Source of the DNA: Mesostigma viride
Taxonomy: Eukaryota; Streptophyta; Mesostigmatophyceae; Mesostigmatales; Mesostigmataceae
Assembly: GCA_009746045.1 (NCBI GenBank)
Contig: RPFO01000253.1
Location: 308,001-372,000 of the forward strand
DNA length: 64,000 nucleotides
Direction of reading: 5' to 3'
Under the pieces are notes generated by a model. The model was not told where the DNA came from and did not search any database. It saw nothing but the letters and a program-made list of their open reading frames with translations. A program made the position numbers and the translations under genes. This document shows, one piece after another, positions 22,101-40,420 of the stretch. The number at the start of each line of letters is the position of its first letter. The stretch's first letter is position 1.

Positions 22101-25100
22101 TTTTACTACTATGGCTACGACCGTGGCCTGGACTAGTTCTACTGCTTCACAAATGCTAGTAGTATTGCTACTGTGAATGTGTTCACGAAATATCTATGCA
22201 TCGGCGTTATTGGACTAACATGTTGGACTAGCGTGTTATCGGACTGATCCCATTCCCCATCGTATCCTGTTGCTGCCTTGACATGTATACTAGTGTAGCG
22301 ATTGCCACGGCCAGTCTACTGCGTGACTCACTTCTCCCGTCTCTTGCTCTCGGACTTGCTTCTCCCCTTCGCCCTTGTTTCCGGCTGCTCCACAAACGCG
22401 GGGTGTGGAACCATCAGATCGCCACGGCCTCCCTCCTGGCTGCGCAGCTGATGGCAACTGGCAACCTCCCCACTGACACTGCGCCAAACGCAAACTCAGC
22501 AACACCGTCCGCCCTGCTGGGTGCAGCTGCCAGTGGCCAACCTGGTCAACCTGCTCCACCTGGTCAACCTGGTCAACAGGGGCAAACAGGGCAAGTGGGT
22601 CAGCCAGGGCAAGTGTCCACGCGGGGGGGAGGTAGCGGGGCCACCGATATGGCCACCTCGTCAAGTGACGTCGACAGCAACTCGCTTCCACCCCCAAGCC
22701 ACCCACAACAAGGGCGCATGACCCATGCATCAACGACCAATGCAGCTGCCATACCCGCTGCCACACCCGCTGCCGCCGCTACGGCAGCAGCAGCAGCAGC
22801 AGGGCCCTCTTCTCATACGGCACAGAACACTCCTGGCACCCAAGCGCGGTCAGCAGGGCAGGAGCGTGGGGCAAGCGCCACGGTCGCGCCAAGTGTCACC
22901 ACCACAGCAGCCAGTCCCATAGCGCAAGCCAGCCAACCGTGCAGCATTCCTACTGGCGCCAGTAGCCAGCCTGCCGCGAGCAAGCTACCTGCCCCGGCCT
23001 CAACCCCAAGCATTCCATTAGGTCCATCCTCCACCGCTGGCGCTTCTCCCACCCTTCCGCCGCCTTTGACCGCCGGCACAGCAGCGGGGGAGCCATCCTC
23101 TGCGCTGCGGAATCGGAAACCATCATCCGGCCCAGGTGGCGCGAGCGTGGCGCCCGATGGGGGCAAGGGGGACGACGCGGCGGCGACAGGTGGCAGTGCT
23201 GGGGAGAAGCGGCGTGCGGAGGAGGTGACAGAGGTGCACATACGTTTCCGCTTGCTCGACGGCACCAGCTTGACCAAGGACTTCCCGGTGGGCCGACCCG
23301 CAAGCGACATGCTGGCCTTCCTCCAATCGGTACATCCTTGGGAGGTGTCTCTAGAATGGACGTGACTGCGACACGTGGGCATAGATCCCCAATGAGATGG
23401 GATGGGGTTCCTATCTAACCTCTAGTAGTAGGAACCGGCTGTGTGAGGTCATTGTCACGGTCGCTAGAATCGGCACGCTGCCTGTCGCGTTGTTTCACGC
23501 TGCTTATCGTGCGGCTGTCCGCTGTCAAATGTCAGGAGGGTGACCATCCGTTCTTTTTTCTTGAAACATTCGCAAGACTTTGTGTGAATGAAAAATCTGC
23601 ATTTTTTTCGCGTGCTAAGCATATTTTGTTGTAAGATTTTTTTACTTGTTATGGAGGTGATCCTATATGTACTATGATTAGGTTGTATTTGTCCCCTGCA
23701 TGCAAATCCCGTACAGCGTTCCCATTTTGTGTATGCTACATAATTTTTAGTGAAATTTGCTACAGCTTTATTTTGGCCTTATTCTTCCCCTGCATGCAAC
23801 GTCTTTGCAGCTGGCGCTCGTTTCCTTTTTCATGCGCGTTCCTGGTGCGGCTAACATTTTCTGTCTCCTCTCCATTCTGGAGTCTGGTGTTCGGTGCTGT
23901 TCCCTTCTTCCTTTCTTTTTTGGCTCCGTGCCCCCTTGACATCCTGCATCTTCCCTGGGTGACCGTGGGCGGTTGCGGATGATGGCAGGAGAATGTGGCG
24001 GGTGGCGCGGCATGCCAGCTGGCGATCCAGTACCCCCGCAAGGTGCTGATGGAGCAAGGTGGGTGGCATGCACGTGCCCATGCATTTCCATGTCCTTATG
24101 CATCGGATGCGGTTGTCTCATCTATTGCCGCCTGAAAGCACGTACCTTCTCTTTTTTGGTTTAAGCATGCCGTTCCTTTCGTCCCGCTCATTATAGACCC
24201 GTGTTTGCTCGCGTGCCCTGGCCTGTGTGTCCTTGGGCATGATGCCATCCCCTGGCATGATTGCTCGCTTGTCCTGGCATGATTGATCGCATGTCCTTGT
24301 GCCACACGTGCAGATCTGAGGCAATCCTTTGCCCAACTGGGGCTCGTCCCCTCGGCAGCGGTGGTTGTGGAGGTGAGTGTCGGCGGACAAGCCAAAATTC
24401 TTATCACTAGCATAAGCACACTACTAGGGCATTAGTATAAGTACATTTTGATTCCTGCTAGCATAACATCATGAGTATTTCTAGCATCCGCAGTGAGGTT
24501 CTCCCATGGGTGCGCTCGGCCAGACTCTTCGGATGGATACAAGGCTCTCTCCACCATTTGGGGGCATTTTTGCACGTCTAGATCGGTGCTTTGACATGCT
24601 CGGTGTTGCTAACAATTAGTTATACATGCTAACGAAGGCTGGGAAGCCCATAGAGGAAATATTAAATAGCATGACATTACTCAGTCCCAGGTTGCAGCAT
24701 GTGGTATACCTGTCGCCCACCCAGGCCATGGTGATCGGATCGTCACCCCCTTGTTTGGCCCCGCTCTTGACCCGGGTACCCGATGATCTTACCCCCTGCC
24801 CTGCCCCTGTGTTGTCTTGGCCTAACAATGAAACCCCCATGTTCAATCCCCTCTGGCTGCCCCTAGAGCTATCCTCCCCTCTGGCTGCCCTCTCCCCTCC
24901 ATTGTTTCCCCCTCGATGTTCCGCTGCTGCCCCCCTTCACCTCCCTTGCCCCGCCTCACCTTCCCCCGCCTCACCTTTCCCCCCCCCTCCCTCCCCCTTG
25001 CCAGCGCTCCCACGCGGCACCATCGGGCATTGGCGCCCTCACCTCCCGCGCCACCGCGCCCGGCAGGGGTGCCGCCCATGGTGCGCAGGGCGCGCTGGGC

Positions 25101-27333
25101 GGCGCCCTTGTCGGCATAATGGCCGCACTGTGGAAGTTGTGGGCCTACCTCGTCTCTGCATTCAGCCTGTCGAGGTTCTTCGGAAGGCCAGGGGGGCCGG
25201 GGGCGGCAGTGGGCGGGGGGGGGGCGCCCCGTGGCCTTGGTGGTCGGGTACCCCCTCGGATGGGTATGGCAGCAGCAGCTGGTGGTGTACCATCCAGCGC
25301 AGCAGCAGCGGGGGCAGCAGCAGGAGCAGGAGGGGCCAGCCGGGCGCAGGCGGCTCGACCTGGTGAGAGGGCGGTGTCGCGCCTGGGCTGTGGTTGTGGG
25401 AGCGTGATTTGACGGGGTAGATTTTTTTTTTTTTTAATGGCTGTGGTTAAGGCAGCACCCTGTTTTGGTCAAGTCACCACGCTGTTACATATGTTGTGAA
25501 TACCTCTTTTCAGCGCAAGCATTCCCTTCCATGGGTTGTAGCACAGACTCCGGGTAGGCCTTGAACAGGGTGTCCAATTTGCAACGGCCTTCTAAGCTGT
25601 AGGTCACAGGTTTGGGATTGTCTGTGTTGGGACTGGTCCGATGCATTTCATATGAACAAAATGCTTTCAGTGCAGCCGCTGCTGGCTCTGCTGAGGGCGC
25701 ATGCCGCACGTGTGCAGTCCCGCCACCGGCCATACTCTTACGTGTCTGTGGCGCCCTTTCCGACGGTATAGCATTTTCGACTGTTTTTGCACGGTGTAGC
25801 CGTGTCCTTCCATCGATGGCATTATTGGTTCCGATGAAACGATGCGATATTCGGTCACATGGCGCATGTCGTCAATTGAGTGGATGATGGTGGTCTCGCG
25901 AGACATTTACTGTGTGTAGTTTCGTGTTAGTCGCGGCTTTCTTTGCCTGCTAGCGCCCAGGGCGGTTGGAGCAGGCGATATACTGTGCTTGCCCGCCATT
26001 AGGCCGGCGTCCAGGTACGTCATTTCTTTCTGGCAAATCTGAAGTATACCCGCTTACATACCTGAACCTATCCCCACCCTGTGATGTGACTCACCACCTC
26101 GTCCCCTCCCTGGATTCTTGCGTTGTCAAGCCTGTGCTGGTTGTCTCCTCTGTACCACGATCACTGTGGTGTTTAGTAACGCCGTGCCTGCGTTGGTTGT
26201 CTCATGGACACTATGGTTACTGTAGTATGGTAATGCCATGCCAGCGCTGGTGGTCTCATTTATACCACGGTCACTGCATGGTGGTAATGTCAAGCCTGCG
26301 CTCACATCATTGGTGTAGGCAGTTGAGAACACCCTGTGCTCCCCACATTCTTGTGCTTAACTGCCATGCCCCCATGCCCCCCCCTCCTACCCCTGTTCAC
26401 CTGCCCCTGTGTGGCGCAGCGACCGGCTCGTCCGCGCCAGGTGCCAGCAGTGCCAGCCTAGCTGCACAACGAGAGCAGCGCCTGAGAAGGTGAGACAATG
26501 CCGACTGCCCAAGCTGTTCAGGACAGTGCCCAAGCCGCCGTGAAGGACGGCATATAGGCTGCAAACAAGCCAGCATAAAGGGCTGCACATAGGCCAGAAT
26601 TAACACCAAAATTATACCTCGGCCTGCAATCTGGCAGGGTAGCCGCAATGCTATAACGCGCGTCCACCTGCCTCTTTCTCATGTCGCTCTCTTTGCGTCG
26701 ATGAGCGAACAGTGGGGCATGGTGGAGCTGCTGTTACCTCACGGCGCTGCCTTGTGAGACTGGCGTTGTATGCGGCACTGCAGTAAGGGGCTGCTGCTAC
26801 CTCGCATGGCACTGTGCACATTATGGAGCCGTCTCAGTGTGTATCCCAGGCATCCCACGCGACGCCGCGGTGTCCCTTAATGCCGCAGAGGCCAGCAGTC
26901 CCTGTTAGCACGGTCATGCCATGAAATCCTTCCCGTTTTCCCATCCGCCCCCTTCCTCCCCTCCTCTGTCCTTGAGGTTGTTCTTCCTAGTAGAGCTTTG
27001 CATTGCGCATGCCCCTCATGTGTGCTTCCGTGCTTGTCTGGTTGTTGAGTAAGGGCTTTGAAGTTCACCCATGAGGGTTTTGGGTCACTTTTTCTCTTCT
27101 GCAGACATACCCCTGAACGTACCATAGCGCGAGCTCTGATGGATGTGTTTCACCTTGTAATATTCTTCTCTCTGTGTGCCCATCCCGACAGGTTCAACCA
27201 GCAGCCCGGTGGCAACGTCCATTCCCTGTCATCCATGCCAGAACGCAAGCCGCCCAGCGACCCCTCGAATAACTCGTACTGGAATGGCAACTCGATTGAG
27301 TTTGGTGGCGATGAAGATGGGGATGCCCAGTGA
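19151..27333 (+). CDS. UBX-domain protein, UBXN4/PUX11-like
   Basis: UBX proteins are adaptors that bind the p97/Cdc48 ATPase; animal UBXN4 sits in the ER membrane and serves ERAD. Exons: 19151-19253, 19700-19752, 20532-20613, 21106-21171, 21858-21925, 22418-23329, 23989-24058, 24314-24372, 25005-25362, 26420-26489, 27192-27333. All are GT-AG and in phase, giving 660 residues. The N-terminus (about 1-120) is a thioredoxin-like fold of the UBXN4 type (FFKGSVQEAIQLARS, CWTD, FPVAQLPSLFLI). A low-complexity Pro/Gln/Ala linker follows, then the UBX domain at about 400-471 (RFRLLDGTSLTKDFPVG, QYPRKVLME, LGLVPSAAVVVE). Next come a hydrophobic segment (IMAALWKLWAYLVSAF) suited to a membrane hairpin and a C-terminal YWNGNSIEFGGDEDGD motif shared with plant PUX11-like proteins. 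Exon 6 could instead start at 22448, also in phase. Confidence 0.88.
21359..21490. repeat. 15-bp tandem repeat in UBX intron 4
   Basis: About nine copies of GTGTTGGCTGTGGTA with point variants. It encodes the false hydrophobic repeat LAVVV on the plus strand and a Thr/Asn repeat on the minus strand. Confidence 0.9.
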
Positions 27334-27589
27334 GATGGGGAGGGATGGCAGAAGGCTCACACCCTCAGGGCATACCCTCAGGGCACTTGTCATTGGGGCA
27401 CTTACCTCCATGGGAGAACCAGTGCGACTTACAATGGGGAAACTGAGCCAACATGTGGAAGAACATGGATCCAGCACCGCACCGGCGCTCATGATGGGGT
27501 GTCTCTTATTATGATATTTTTCAAATGTTCTAGGCAAAGGTCCAAATCAAGTATTGAAATCTATGCCATGCAGATCGATGCATGTCCTA

Positions 27590-27890
27590 GTGAAATGTCA
27601 GCGAACTTTCCGTACCCAGCTACAGGCAGACGTGGGGGGCCTCGGTCTGTCCGTAATATTAAGTGAGACAACTATTCCTGGATACATGGATATGGAAAAA
27701 GCTAGATGCAGAATAAGCTATAGCATTAACTAGTTAGTTGATTAATTAATTTAAGTATCTAGTAGTAAGTAGTCTAATAATTAGTAACTAGTTAGTTAAT
27801 TAATTAAATAATTAATAGCAGTAATTAGTTACATAACTAATTAATTAAAATTAAACTCGTGCTCCCCTTGGGGAGTCACGGAGCACCGAA
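27590..27890. repeat. LINE remnants and AT-rich TTAA tract
   Basis: 27600-27660 encodes a RT-C-terminal-like remnant (FRTQLQADVGGLGLSVI), matching GLGLSVIW in the LINE at 39.48 kb. A degenerate TTAATTAA/TAGTTA tract (27730-27850) follows. Next is the 3' hairpin of an oppositely oriented element (27857-27870, stem CTCCC/GGGAG with loop CTTG) and its GCACCGAAGTGC hairpin. Two LINE fragments therefore meet tail to tail downstream of the UBX gene. Confidence 0.6.
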
Positions 27891-27955
27891 GTGCTTTTAA
27901 TCCATGTGTGTGCACAACACACACAGGGATTAGCTTCTCGGCCATGCAACGCGGC

Positions 27956-28330
27956 CAGGTCACGTGCTCCTCCGGATCACTGCTCGCGGATGTCATCCTT
28001 GCATTGAGAGGGAGGGAGCCAACGTGGCTGCCGGCTGTGCACGCCGGGCTGGGTTGCGGAGCTTAGCGACGAGGTCGCGTTCAGTTAGCTGGTAGAAGCT
28101 TCAGATCAAATTAAAGGATAGCGAGGCGATATGGTTGAGCTCTGACAGGGCGAGGAACTCGATCCTCCAGACCAGTTGTCGGCGGGGATGGGCCCAACGG
28201 GCCCACGGCCGGAGCTATAGCATGGCACCAGGTTGTGGGCGCGTTAACAGGCCTCCTCCGGCAGGGAAGGTGCGCATCACCCGCCACGAGCGCAATCATT
28301 AACCAGGGCCCTGTCCCCTAGATTCATGCA
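27956..28330 (-). repeat. Degenerate LINE 5'-part copy
   Basis: About 230 bp here (from TCGCGGATGTCATCCTTGCA onward) are clearly similar to 61130-61360, in the upstream part of the minus-strand LINE at 58.6-61.4 kb. No intact reading frame remains. Together with the tail at 27.74-27.89 kb it may be a single internally deleted minus-strand element. Confidence 0.55.
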
Positions 28331-28384
28331 AACCTGTTAGAACCGTACGTAGATATTTTTTTCGTAGCAGTCGAGGGAATGCAC

Positions 28385-28440
28385 GTCGGCTCCCCAACGG
28401 GACTGCATGCAATTAATTAATCAATTAATGTCCTAGTTCG
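28385..28440 (+). repeat. LINE 3' hairpin and short TTAA tail
   Basis: The hairpin TCCC-CAAC-GGGA (28391-28402) is followed by GACTGCATGC and a degenerate AATTAATTAAT tail. It is a diverged member of the family of 3' ends seen at 39.75, 50.29, 53.0, 55.4 and 62.54 kb. Confidence 0.55.
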
Positions 28441-28552
28441 AAACCCGCTGGAGCTACGCTGAGTTTTCGCATTCTTTTAATTACATTGATTTGATTTCAA
28501 TATTCATAAGTCAATGCGTGTGGTCCCGTTGCGTGCAATTAAGCGTCCCATA

Positions 28553-28895
28553 CCAAGGCGACAAACAGCGCAGGCCAGAAATCGGGAGAATCCGGTCGCT
28601 TGAGCCTGCCGCTATCTTTTCCACGTTTTCGAGTCGTGTGTAGCCTTGTTCATTGAAATTATCAAGGAGACAACCAGTCATGTACATTGAAATTATGGCT
28701 GTCTTACGTGTAGAGCGACTAGATGACCTAGACGGTGGGGCCAGAAACAGCTTGTTTGATCAGGGCGTGTGTTTCGAGCCTAACTGGCCGGGAGTGTCTA
28801 TTGGTGAGCACCATTGCTGCGATCGCTATTCCCATATCAAGGAGACAAGTCAGACAACCAGGGCAGGAGACAACCAGCTATTCCCATGTTTACAA
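28553..28895 (-). mobile_element. CAAGG retroposon copy with two nested micro-insertions
   Basis: This matches 38418-38760 and 39795-40100 over most of its length (blocks AGAAATCGGGAGAATCCGG, GACCTAGACGGTGGGGCC, CTTGATCAGGGCGTGTG). It is itself interrupted twice. A 22-bp insert at 28663-28684 is flanked by CATTGAAATTAT (28651-28662, 28685-28696). A 42-bp insert at 28836-28877 is flanked by CTATTCCCAT (28826-28835, 28878-28887). Both inserts carry the family's own CAAGGAGACAA terminus. Confidence 0.7.
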
Positions 28896-29110
28896 AATTG
28901 ACACAGGTGCACCTGTAGGTTGACCAAAGTAGCTAGAAAAATCACCATAATTAGCGGCAGCTGTCTAGAGACTTTCTAGTTGAGTATAACCCAAACTGCC
29001 TATGTGAGTAGGTCGGTACAAGATATACAAAGTGGCCCTGCATTTGTAACATTGCACGGTAACACAAGGGCAGGTATGCTATGCCCTTGCCTAGTGTTGA
29101 CCATTGAAAA

Positions 29111-29902
29111 TCACCGCCGCGGCATCTTTCTGGGGTCTAGCCCCTGTACCCTCAGCGCACGGTCCTGTTCTGCCTTCTCCCGCTGCAGCCGCTCCGCCCG
29201 CAGCTCCGCGATGCTCTTCTTGCCATTGGATGAAGCCGGCGGTAAGACTAGCGGCGCAACATCTCCCTTGGAAGCCTCTAGGGTGGTTGGTTTCTGTGCC
29301 TCAGGACGGGGACTGCTCACAAGGCCTTGACTAGGTGCGCTGGTGTACCACGGTCGCTTCCCCTTGGCATCGACCACACAGCCATGACCCAGTCGATGAC
29401 TCTCATCACCACCTTTGCCTCGCTTACTGGCCTCTTGCGCCTCTTTCAACGTTGGTGGCCTCGGGGCAGCTGGGCGTGACACCTGAAGCTCTCGTCCCCC
29501 TCGGACAGAGCCGGCTTCACCAGACAAGGCGGTTTTCTCAAAATGCTCGAAGTCCTCGAACAGATTTATGTGTGTACCGGGCGCCGAGGCCAGGCGAGCG
29601 TGCGTCCCAGTCAGAGCAACTACCTCGGCAGGACCCTCATGTCTTGAAACCGGATGAGATTCTGCGGGCTCGGCGTTCGCAAGTGAAGGTACAGCCTCTG
29701 TGTCCGCCTTCAGCCTTTTCGACGCACGTTCCAGGAGCAAGCGATGCCGAAATTCGCGATCATTCTTCAGCGCCTTATCTCGCACTTCCTGCTGCTCCTG
29801 AGCCTGCTTCTCCTCATCCAACCGGACCTTTTCCCTATTTTCGTAATTATAAACGTTCCACGACTTTTGTGGCAAGATGTTCAGTCCACCGTGACCTCCC
29901 AT
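29111..29902 (-). CDS. LENG1-like CIR_N-domain protein
   Basis: This is a single-exon gene of 263 residues with ATG at 29902-29900 and TGA at 29113-29111. The N-terminus has the diagnostic NILPQKSWNVYN stretch followed by a Glu/Gln/Arg-rich helix (REKVRLDEEKQAQEQQ), the CIR_N domain found in leukocyte receptor cluster member 1 (LENG1) and in CBF1-interacting corepressor. The C-terminus (SIAELRAERLQREKAEQDRA, then RKMPRR) is the other conserved LENG1 block. The middle is low complexity. LENG1 homologues are linked to pre-mRNA processing in the nucleus; the exact role is not established. It is intronless, unlike every other recognised gene here, and diverges from the rhomboid gene 827 bp away. 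The Gly-Gly-His-Gly-Gly start is typical of plant homologues. Confidence 0.9.
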   Translation of the reverse strand: MGGHGGLNILPQKSWNVYNYENREKVRLDEEKQAQEQQEVRDKALKNDREFRHRLLLERASKRLKADTEAVPSLANAEPAESHPVSRHEGPAEVVALTGTHARLASAPGTHINLFEDFEHFEKTALSGEAGSVRGGRELQVSRPAAPRPPTLKEAQEASKRGKGGDESHRLGHGCVVDAKGKRPWYTSAPSQGLVSSPRPEAQKPTTLEASKGDVAPLVLPPASSNGKKSIAELRAERLQREKAEQDRALRVQGLDPRKMPRR

Positions 29903-30728
29903 CGTTCCGAGTCAATCTGATAACTCAGACGACGACTGCGATGTGGACAACCTTGGCCAAGGCCTGGGAATCACCGGGCGCCTTGTTAGGGACACAACTC
30001 AAACACGATCCCAGGCAACAGCGACTTGCATAGCAGGCGGTTGTAGTGGAGACATCTCCGTAATTTCTAGTCACACATTTTTAGTTTCACGCAGCGTCTG
30101 CGCAGCATGAAATAAATGCCCGATTGAGCGTGCTGTAAAGGCTCTAAAATCGACCACAGGCAATAACACAACGAAAGAATGCTCCTGCCACACCAGACTG
30201 GGTTCGTGTGAATTACTGCAGTGCTACTGTACTGTAAACGGTTAGAAGTTGACACGTATCAAGCGCGCCAGCGTACGTAACTCCGCCCTCGCCAGGCACG
30301 GCCAGGAGTCCAAGACAGGACGTCTGTCCGCCAGAATGATGCCAGCCTGAGCGAGTCACCGCGCCAGAGGGGCTTGCCAAGTGCCAACTGATGCGACAGT
30401 CTCGGATGCAAATTTCAACGGCTGCCGGCCGTACCGGCACGTCCTTCAGCTTCCCCAAAACATTTAATTTTTTGACCCAAACGCCACGGGGGGGGAAGCC
30501 AATTTGCTACCTCGCAGCTAATGGAGGCGACATGGTTCACTACCATTCACGTTCAAGGCTTGCTTCTGTCAAAATGAGCGGGAATTGCATTGTTTGATTG
30601 CCGGCTATGCCTTGGATTTGCGGGGGCGAAAGATTTTTTTTCGTGCGTGCGGGGGCGTTAGGAAATTCTGAACGCTGATCATGTGGGGAGGAGAATGCAC
30701 CAGGGCAGGAAGCAGCCAGTGGCCATCC
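29903..30728. other. Divergent intergenic region between LENG1 and RBL11
   Basis: No coding exon, RNA gene or repeat was recognised. It must hold the promoters of both flanking genes, which are transcribed away from each other. Confidence 0.5.
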
Positions 30729-37370
<6,642 letters not shown>

Positions 37371-38241
37371 AGGGGGCAGGCTGACATTGGAGTAGGCATG
37401 GGGGCAGGCAGCGAGGACAGACTTATCATTGTAGAATGCCATGCGACACCAGTGGAGCCACCGGCCATGTTGCTGACATGAAAGGTTGTGCTTTCTTTGC
37501 ATGCAGAGGCTATTTATTCTCTACGTGCGTGGTAAAAGTGTGCACGGGTGTTACTAGTGTAGATGTAGGGTCGGGCCAATTACCAGGCGGTTTTATCCCT
37601 TATGGCCATTGGCAGCAAACGTGTTCGGCAGTTGTGGTGTATTGCTACACTATGTTCCGGTGTTGCATATGTGGGTGGGTGTATCCTGGTCATGATGACA
37701 CCTGTGTTATGGAAAATGTAGACCACTGAAAGGTCATGGGCGTTGGGCGTCGGGCGAGCTATGTTTCCAACTGGAAATTATATGGCAAAGCTGCCAGCAT
37801 GGCAAGGGAGCCCTGTGCATAGCAGTACTTTTTTGGCCCATGCTGTGTATAGTATAGACAGTAGATAGGTGTCTAGAGCACTCTAGCTCCACGCTCGTGT
37901 GCAAGGGAAATTCCATGCGACAAACCCGGCCTTCATTCAGTATGCAGGCCTCTAATGTTCAAATGGAATTCAAACTTCTCGTGTAACAAGCTTGCCTGCT
38001 TCTGCATCATTCGCTACTAATTGCATGTGAGATAAATATATTCATTGAGAATGATAAATTTCGGAGGTGAGAGGGGCATCCAACATAAGGAAAACCCGGA
38101 AAAAAAAGAAGAACCCTGAAGAAAATAATAGGAATCTGACACGGACATCCTAGGATCACGCCAGCTGCACAAGGTACAACTAACTACATCACAAAACTAC
38201 GGCACGCAAAAAATAATAATAAATAAATGCTACTAGCATTA
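37371..38241. other. Downstream of RBL11, nothing recognised
   Basis: 3' untranslated and intergenic sequence. Open frames are short and without family resemblance. It becomes AT-rich towards the LINE tail at 38242. Confidence 0.5.
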
Positions 38242-38417
38242 ATTAATTAACGTGCTCCCGTTGGGGAGTCACCGATGCATGAATGGATGGTTGGACAAAC
38301 AACCCTACCGGTTCTACTTATTGCCTAAACAAACAAGCCAGTTAAGGGCCGGACTTGACATGTAGCAGGCAGTGCCAAGCCCTAGGTAGCAGTCACGCGG
38401 GGCGTTCTTCCCATATA
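38242..38417 (-). repeat. LINE subfamily A 3' end, minus orientation
   Basis: TTAATTAATTAA at 38242-38253 is followed by the CTCCC/GGGAG hairpin (38256-38269, loop CAAC on the minus strand), a GGATGG run and the ACCGGTTCTA block that matches 39690-39710 in reverse. The remaining sequence (AGCAGGCAGTGCCAAGCCCTAG) recurs at 39076-39125, showing a local duplication. Confidence 0.65.
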
Positions 38418-39066
38418 TCTATCAAGGAGACAACCAGCGCAGGCTGGAGAAATCGGGAGAATCCGGACCATGGTAGCTCAAGCCTGCCGTTATCTTGTCC
38501 GCGTTTTCGAGTCGTTCAGGATGATGAATATGAATTAATGGAGATGGAAATGTGTAGCCTTGTGCATTGAAATTATGGCTGGCTTACGTGTAGAGCGACT
38601 AGAGATGACCTAGACGGTGGGGCCGGAAATAGCTTGCTTGATCAGGGCGTGTGCATGTTTCAATCCTAACTGGCCGGGAGTGTCCGTCTAGTGGTGAGCA
38701 CCATTGCTGCAATCGCTCTCCCACCATTTACGAGGAAATACCCGCAAATGGAAAACCACTGAAAAGGTCTAGCTAGTCAGTCATTACGTTAGCCATGCCA
38801 TGCATGATTTCAAACGTCCAAGAACTGCACACAGTGCAAAGGCGAAAATCCGGAGGACAGCTCTTTCAAATGTGCGGCGGGAACCAAAAACCCGCGTATA
38901 TGCCAGAAACATTGTGTTGCTCCAGCGACGCGACGATGTGGACAACGTACGAATCCAGTGCCAAGCTCGGAACGTCCGCAAAGGAGATCTGGCATCACAG
39001 GTTTCAGATGTGCGGAGATACTACGCGATCCAGCCGGTCCACGACCTGTTTGTAGAGCTTGTGCCA
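38418..39066 (-). mobile_element. CAAGG retroposon, long copy 1
   Basis: Begins CAAGGAGACAACCAGCGCAG and shares about 600 bp with the copy at 39796-40420. The interior contains a weak open frame in both copies (VLLQRRDDVDNVRIQCQARN on the plus strand) and a different one on the minus strand. I cannot tell whether either was ever coding. In element orientation the 3' end is at 38418. Confidence 0.6.
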
Positions 39067-39136
39067 ATTAAGGCCATGTAGCAGGCAGTGCCAAGCCCTA
39101 GATAGCGGTCACGCGGGGCGTTCTTCCCATATCTAT

Positions 39137-39215
39137 CAAGGAGCCGACAACATATGTACCAGCGCAGGCCAGAAATTGGGAGAATCCGGACTATGGTAGC
39201 TCATGACAATCCGGA
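39137..39215 (-). mobile_element. Partial CAAGG retroposon
   Basis: Terminus CAAGGAGCCGACAAC followed by the AGAAATTGGGAGAATCCGG block, partly duplicated, then a junction directly into LINE coding sequence at about 39216. Confidence 0.5.
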
Positions 39216-39795
39216 CTATGGTAGGATATGCTGCTCATGTCCGCAATGAGGACCTGTACCAGGGCATGCCCTATATCACCAGCACAATTAAGCAACGCCG
39301 CCTGCAGCTAGTAGGGCACCTAGCTCGCACCAACCAGGTAGACACCTCACGTGGCCCCCCCGCAGGACTGCGACCAGCCCAGCCTGGCCGGCACCTCCTG
39401 ACGTGGGCTGGGCCCAGTGATGTTAGACGCCGCAAGGCCCGCACCTTCAAAGAACAGCTACTGTAGTAGAGGACATGGGGGGCCTAGGCCTCTCCGTGAT
39501 TTGGAAGAAGATGATGGACAAGGCCAAGTGGGCCCAGGTCATAGAGGACAACGAGCCCCCCCCAGTGGGGAAGCGCCCGCGTGTGCAATCCCGCGGGAGG
39601 CACGCCAGATAGCTCCCCCTAGGGCAGCGTGCGGCTGCCTAGATAGTTAGAATGCTGTTAGATAGATGTAGTATGTCGCCAATGTAGATAGATTAGACCG
39701 GTAGGAATGTTTGCACCCATCCATCCATCCATCCATCGGGGTTAATGCTCCGTGACTCCCCAACGGGAGCACGAGTCTAATTAATTAATTAATTC
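39216..39795 (+). pseudogene. LINE reverse-transcriptase C-terminus and 3' end
   Basis: Encodes the C-terminal part of a LINE ORF2: AAHVRNEDLYQGMPYITSTI, GHLARTNQVDTS, QPGRHLLTWAGP, then after a frame change GLGLSVIWKKMMDKAKW. The 3' untranslated region contains (CATC)n, the hairpin at 39752-39772 and a TTAATTAA tail to 39795. It has lost its 5' part including the RT catalytic centre. It is clearly the same protein family as the copies at 51.5-52.5 kb and 62.0-62.5 kb, but a distinct subfamily. Confidence 0.75.
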
Positions 39796-40420
39796 ATGGT
39801 AGCTCAAGCCTGCCGTTATCGTGTCCGCGTTTTCGAGGCGTTCAGGATGAAGAATATGAATGGAGATGGAAATGTGTAAGCTTGTACATTGAAATTATGG
39901 CTGGCTTACGTGTAGACTGTGGAGCGACTAGAGATGACCTAGACGGTGGGGCCGGAAACAGCTTGCTTGATCAGGGCGTGTGTTTTGAGCCTAACTGGCC
40001 GGGACGGTCTAGTGGTGAGCACCATTGCTGTGATCGCTCTCCCACCATTTACAAGGAAATACCCGCAAATGGAAAAAGGAAATACCCGCAAATGGAAAAC
40101 CACTGAAAAGGTCTAGCTAGTCAGTCATTACGTTAGCCATGCCATGATTCCAAACGTCCAAGAACTGCACACGGTGCAAAGGCAAAAATCCGGAGGACAG
40201 CACTTTCAAATGTGCGGCGGGATGAACCAAAAACCCGCGTATGCCAGAAACATCGTGTTGCTCCAGCGACGCGACGATGTGGACAACGTACGAATCCAGT
40301 GCCAAGCTCGGAACGTCCGCAAAGGAGATCTGGCATCACAGGGTTCAGATGTGCGGCTAGATACTACGCGATCCAGCCGGTCCACGACCTGTTTGTAGAG
40401 CTTGTGCCAAGGGGCAGCAC
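39796..40420 (-). mobile_element. CAAGG retroposon, long copy 2
   Basis: Homologous to 38460-39066 but lacks the terminal ~40 bp, starting at CATGGTAGCTCAAGCC directly against the LINE tail. It contains a local duplication of AAGGAAATACCCGCAAATGGA (near 40070). The following sequence to about 40790 has open frames of unknown origin and could be the 5' part of the same element. Confidence 0.55.

Noticed and set aside
22283-22417. UBX exon 6 extended upstream to 22283
   Set aside because: The open frame continues upstream, but no acceptor joins exon 5 there; the CAG at 22415-22417 (or 22445-22447) fits phase and family.
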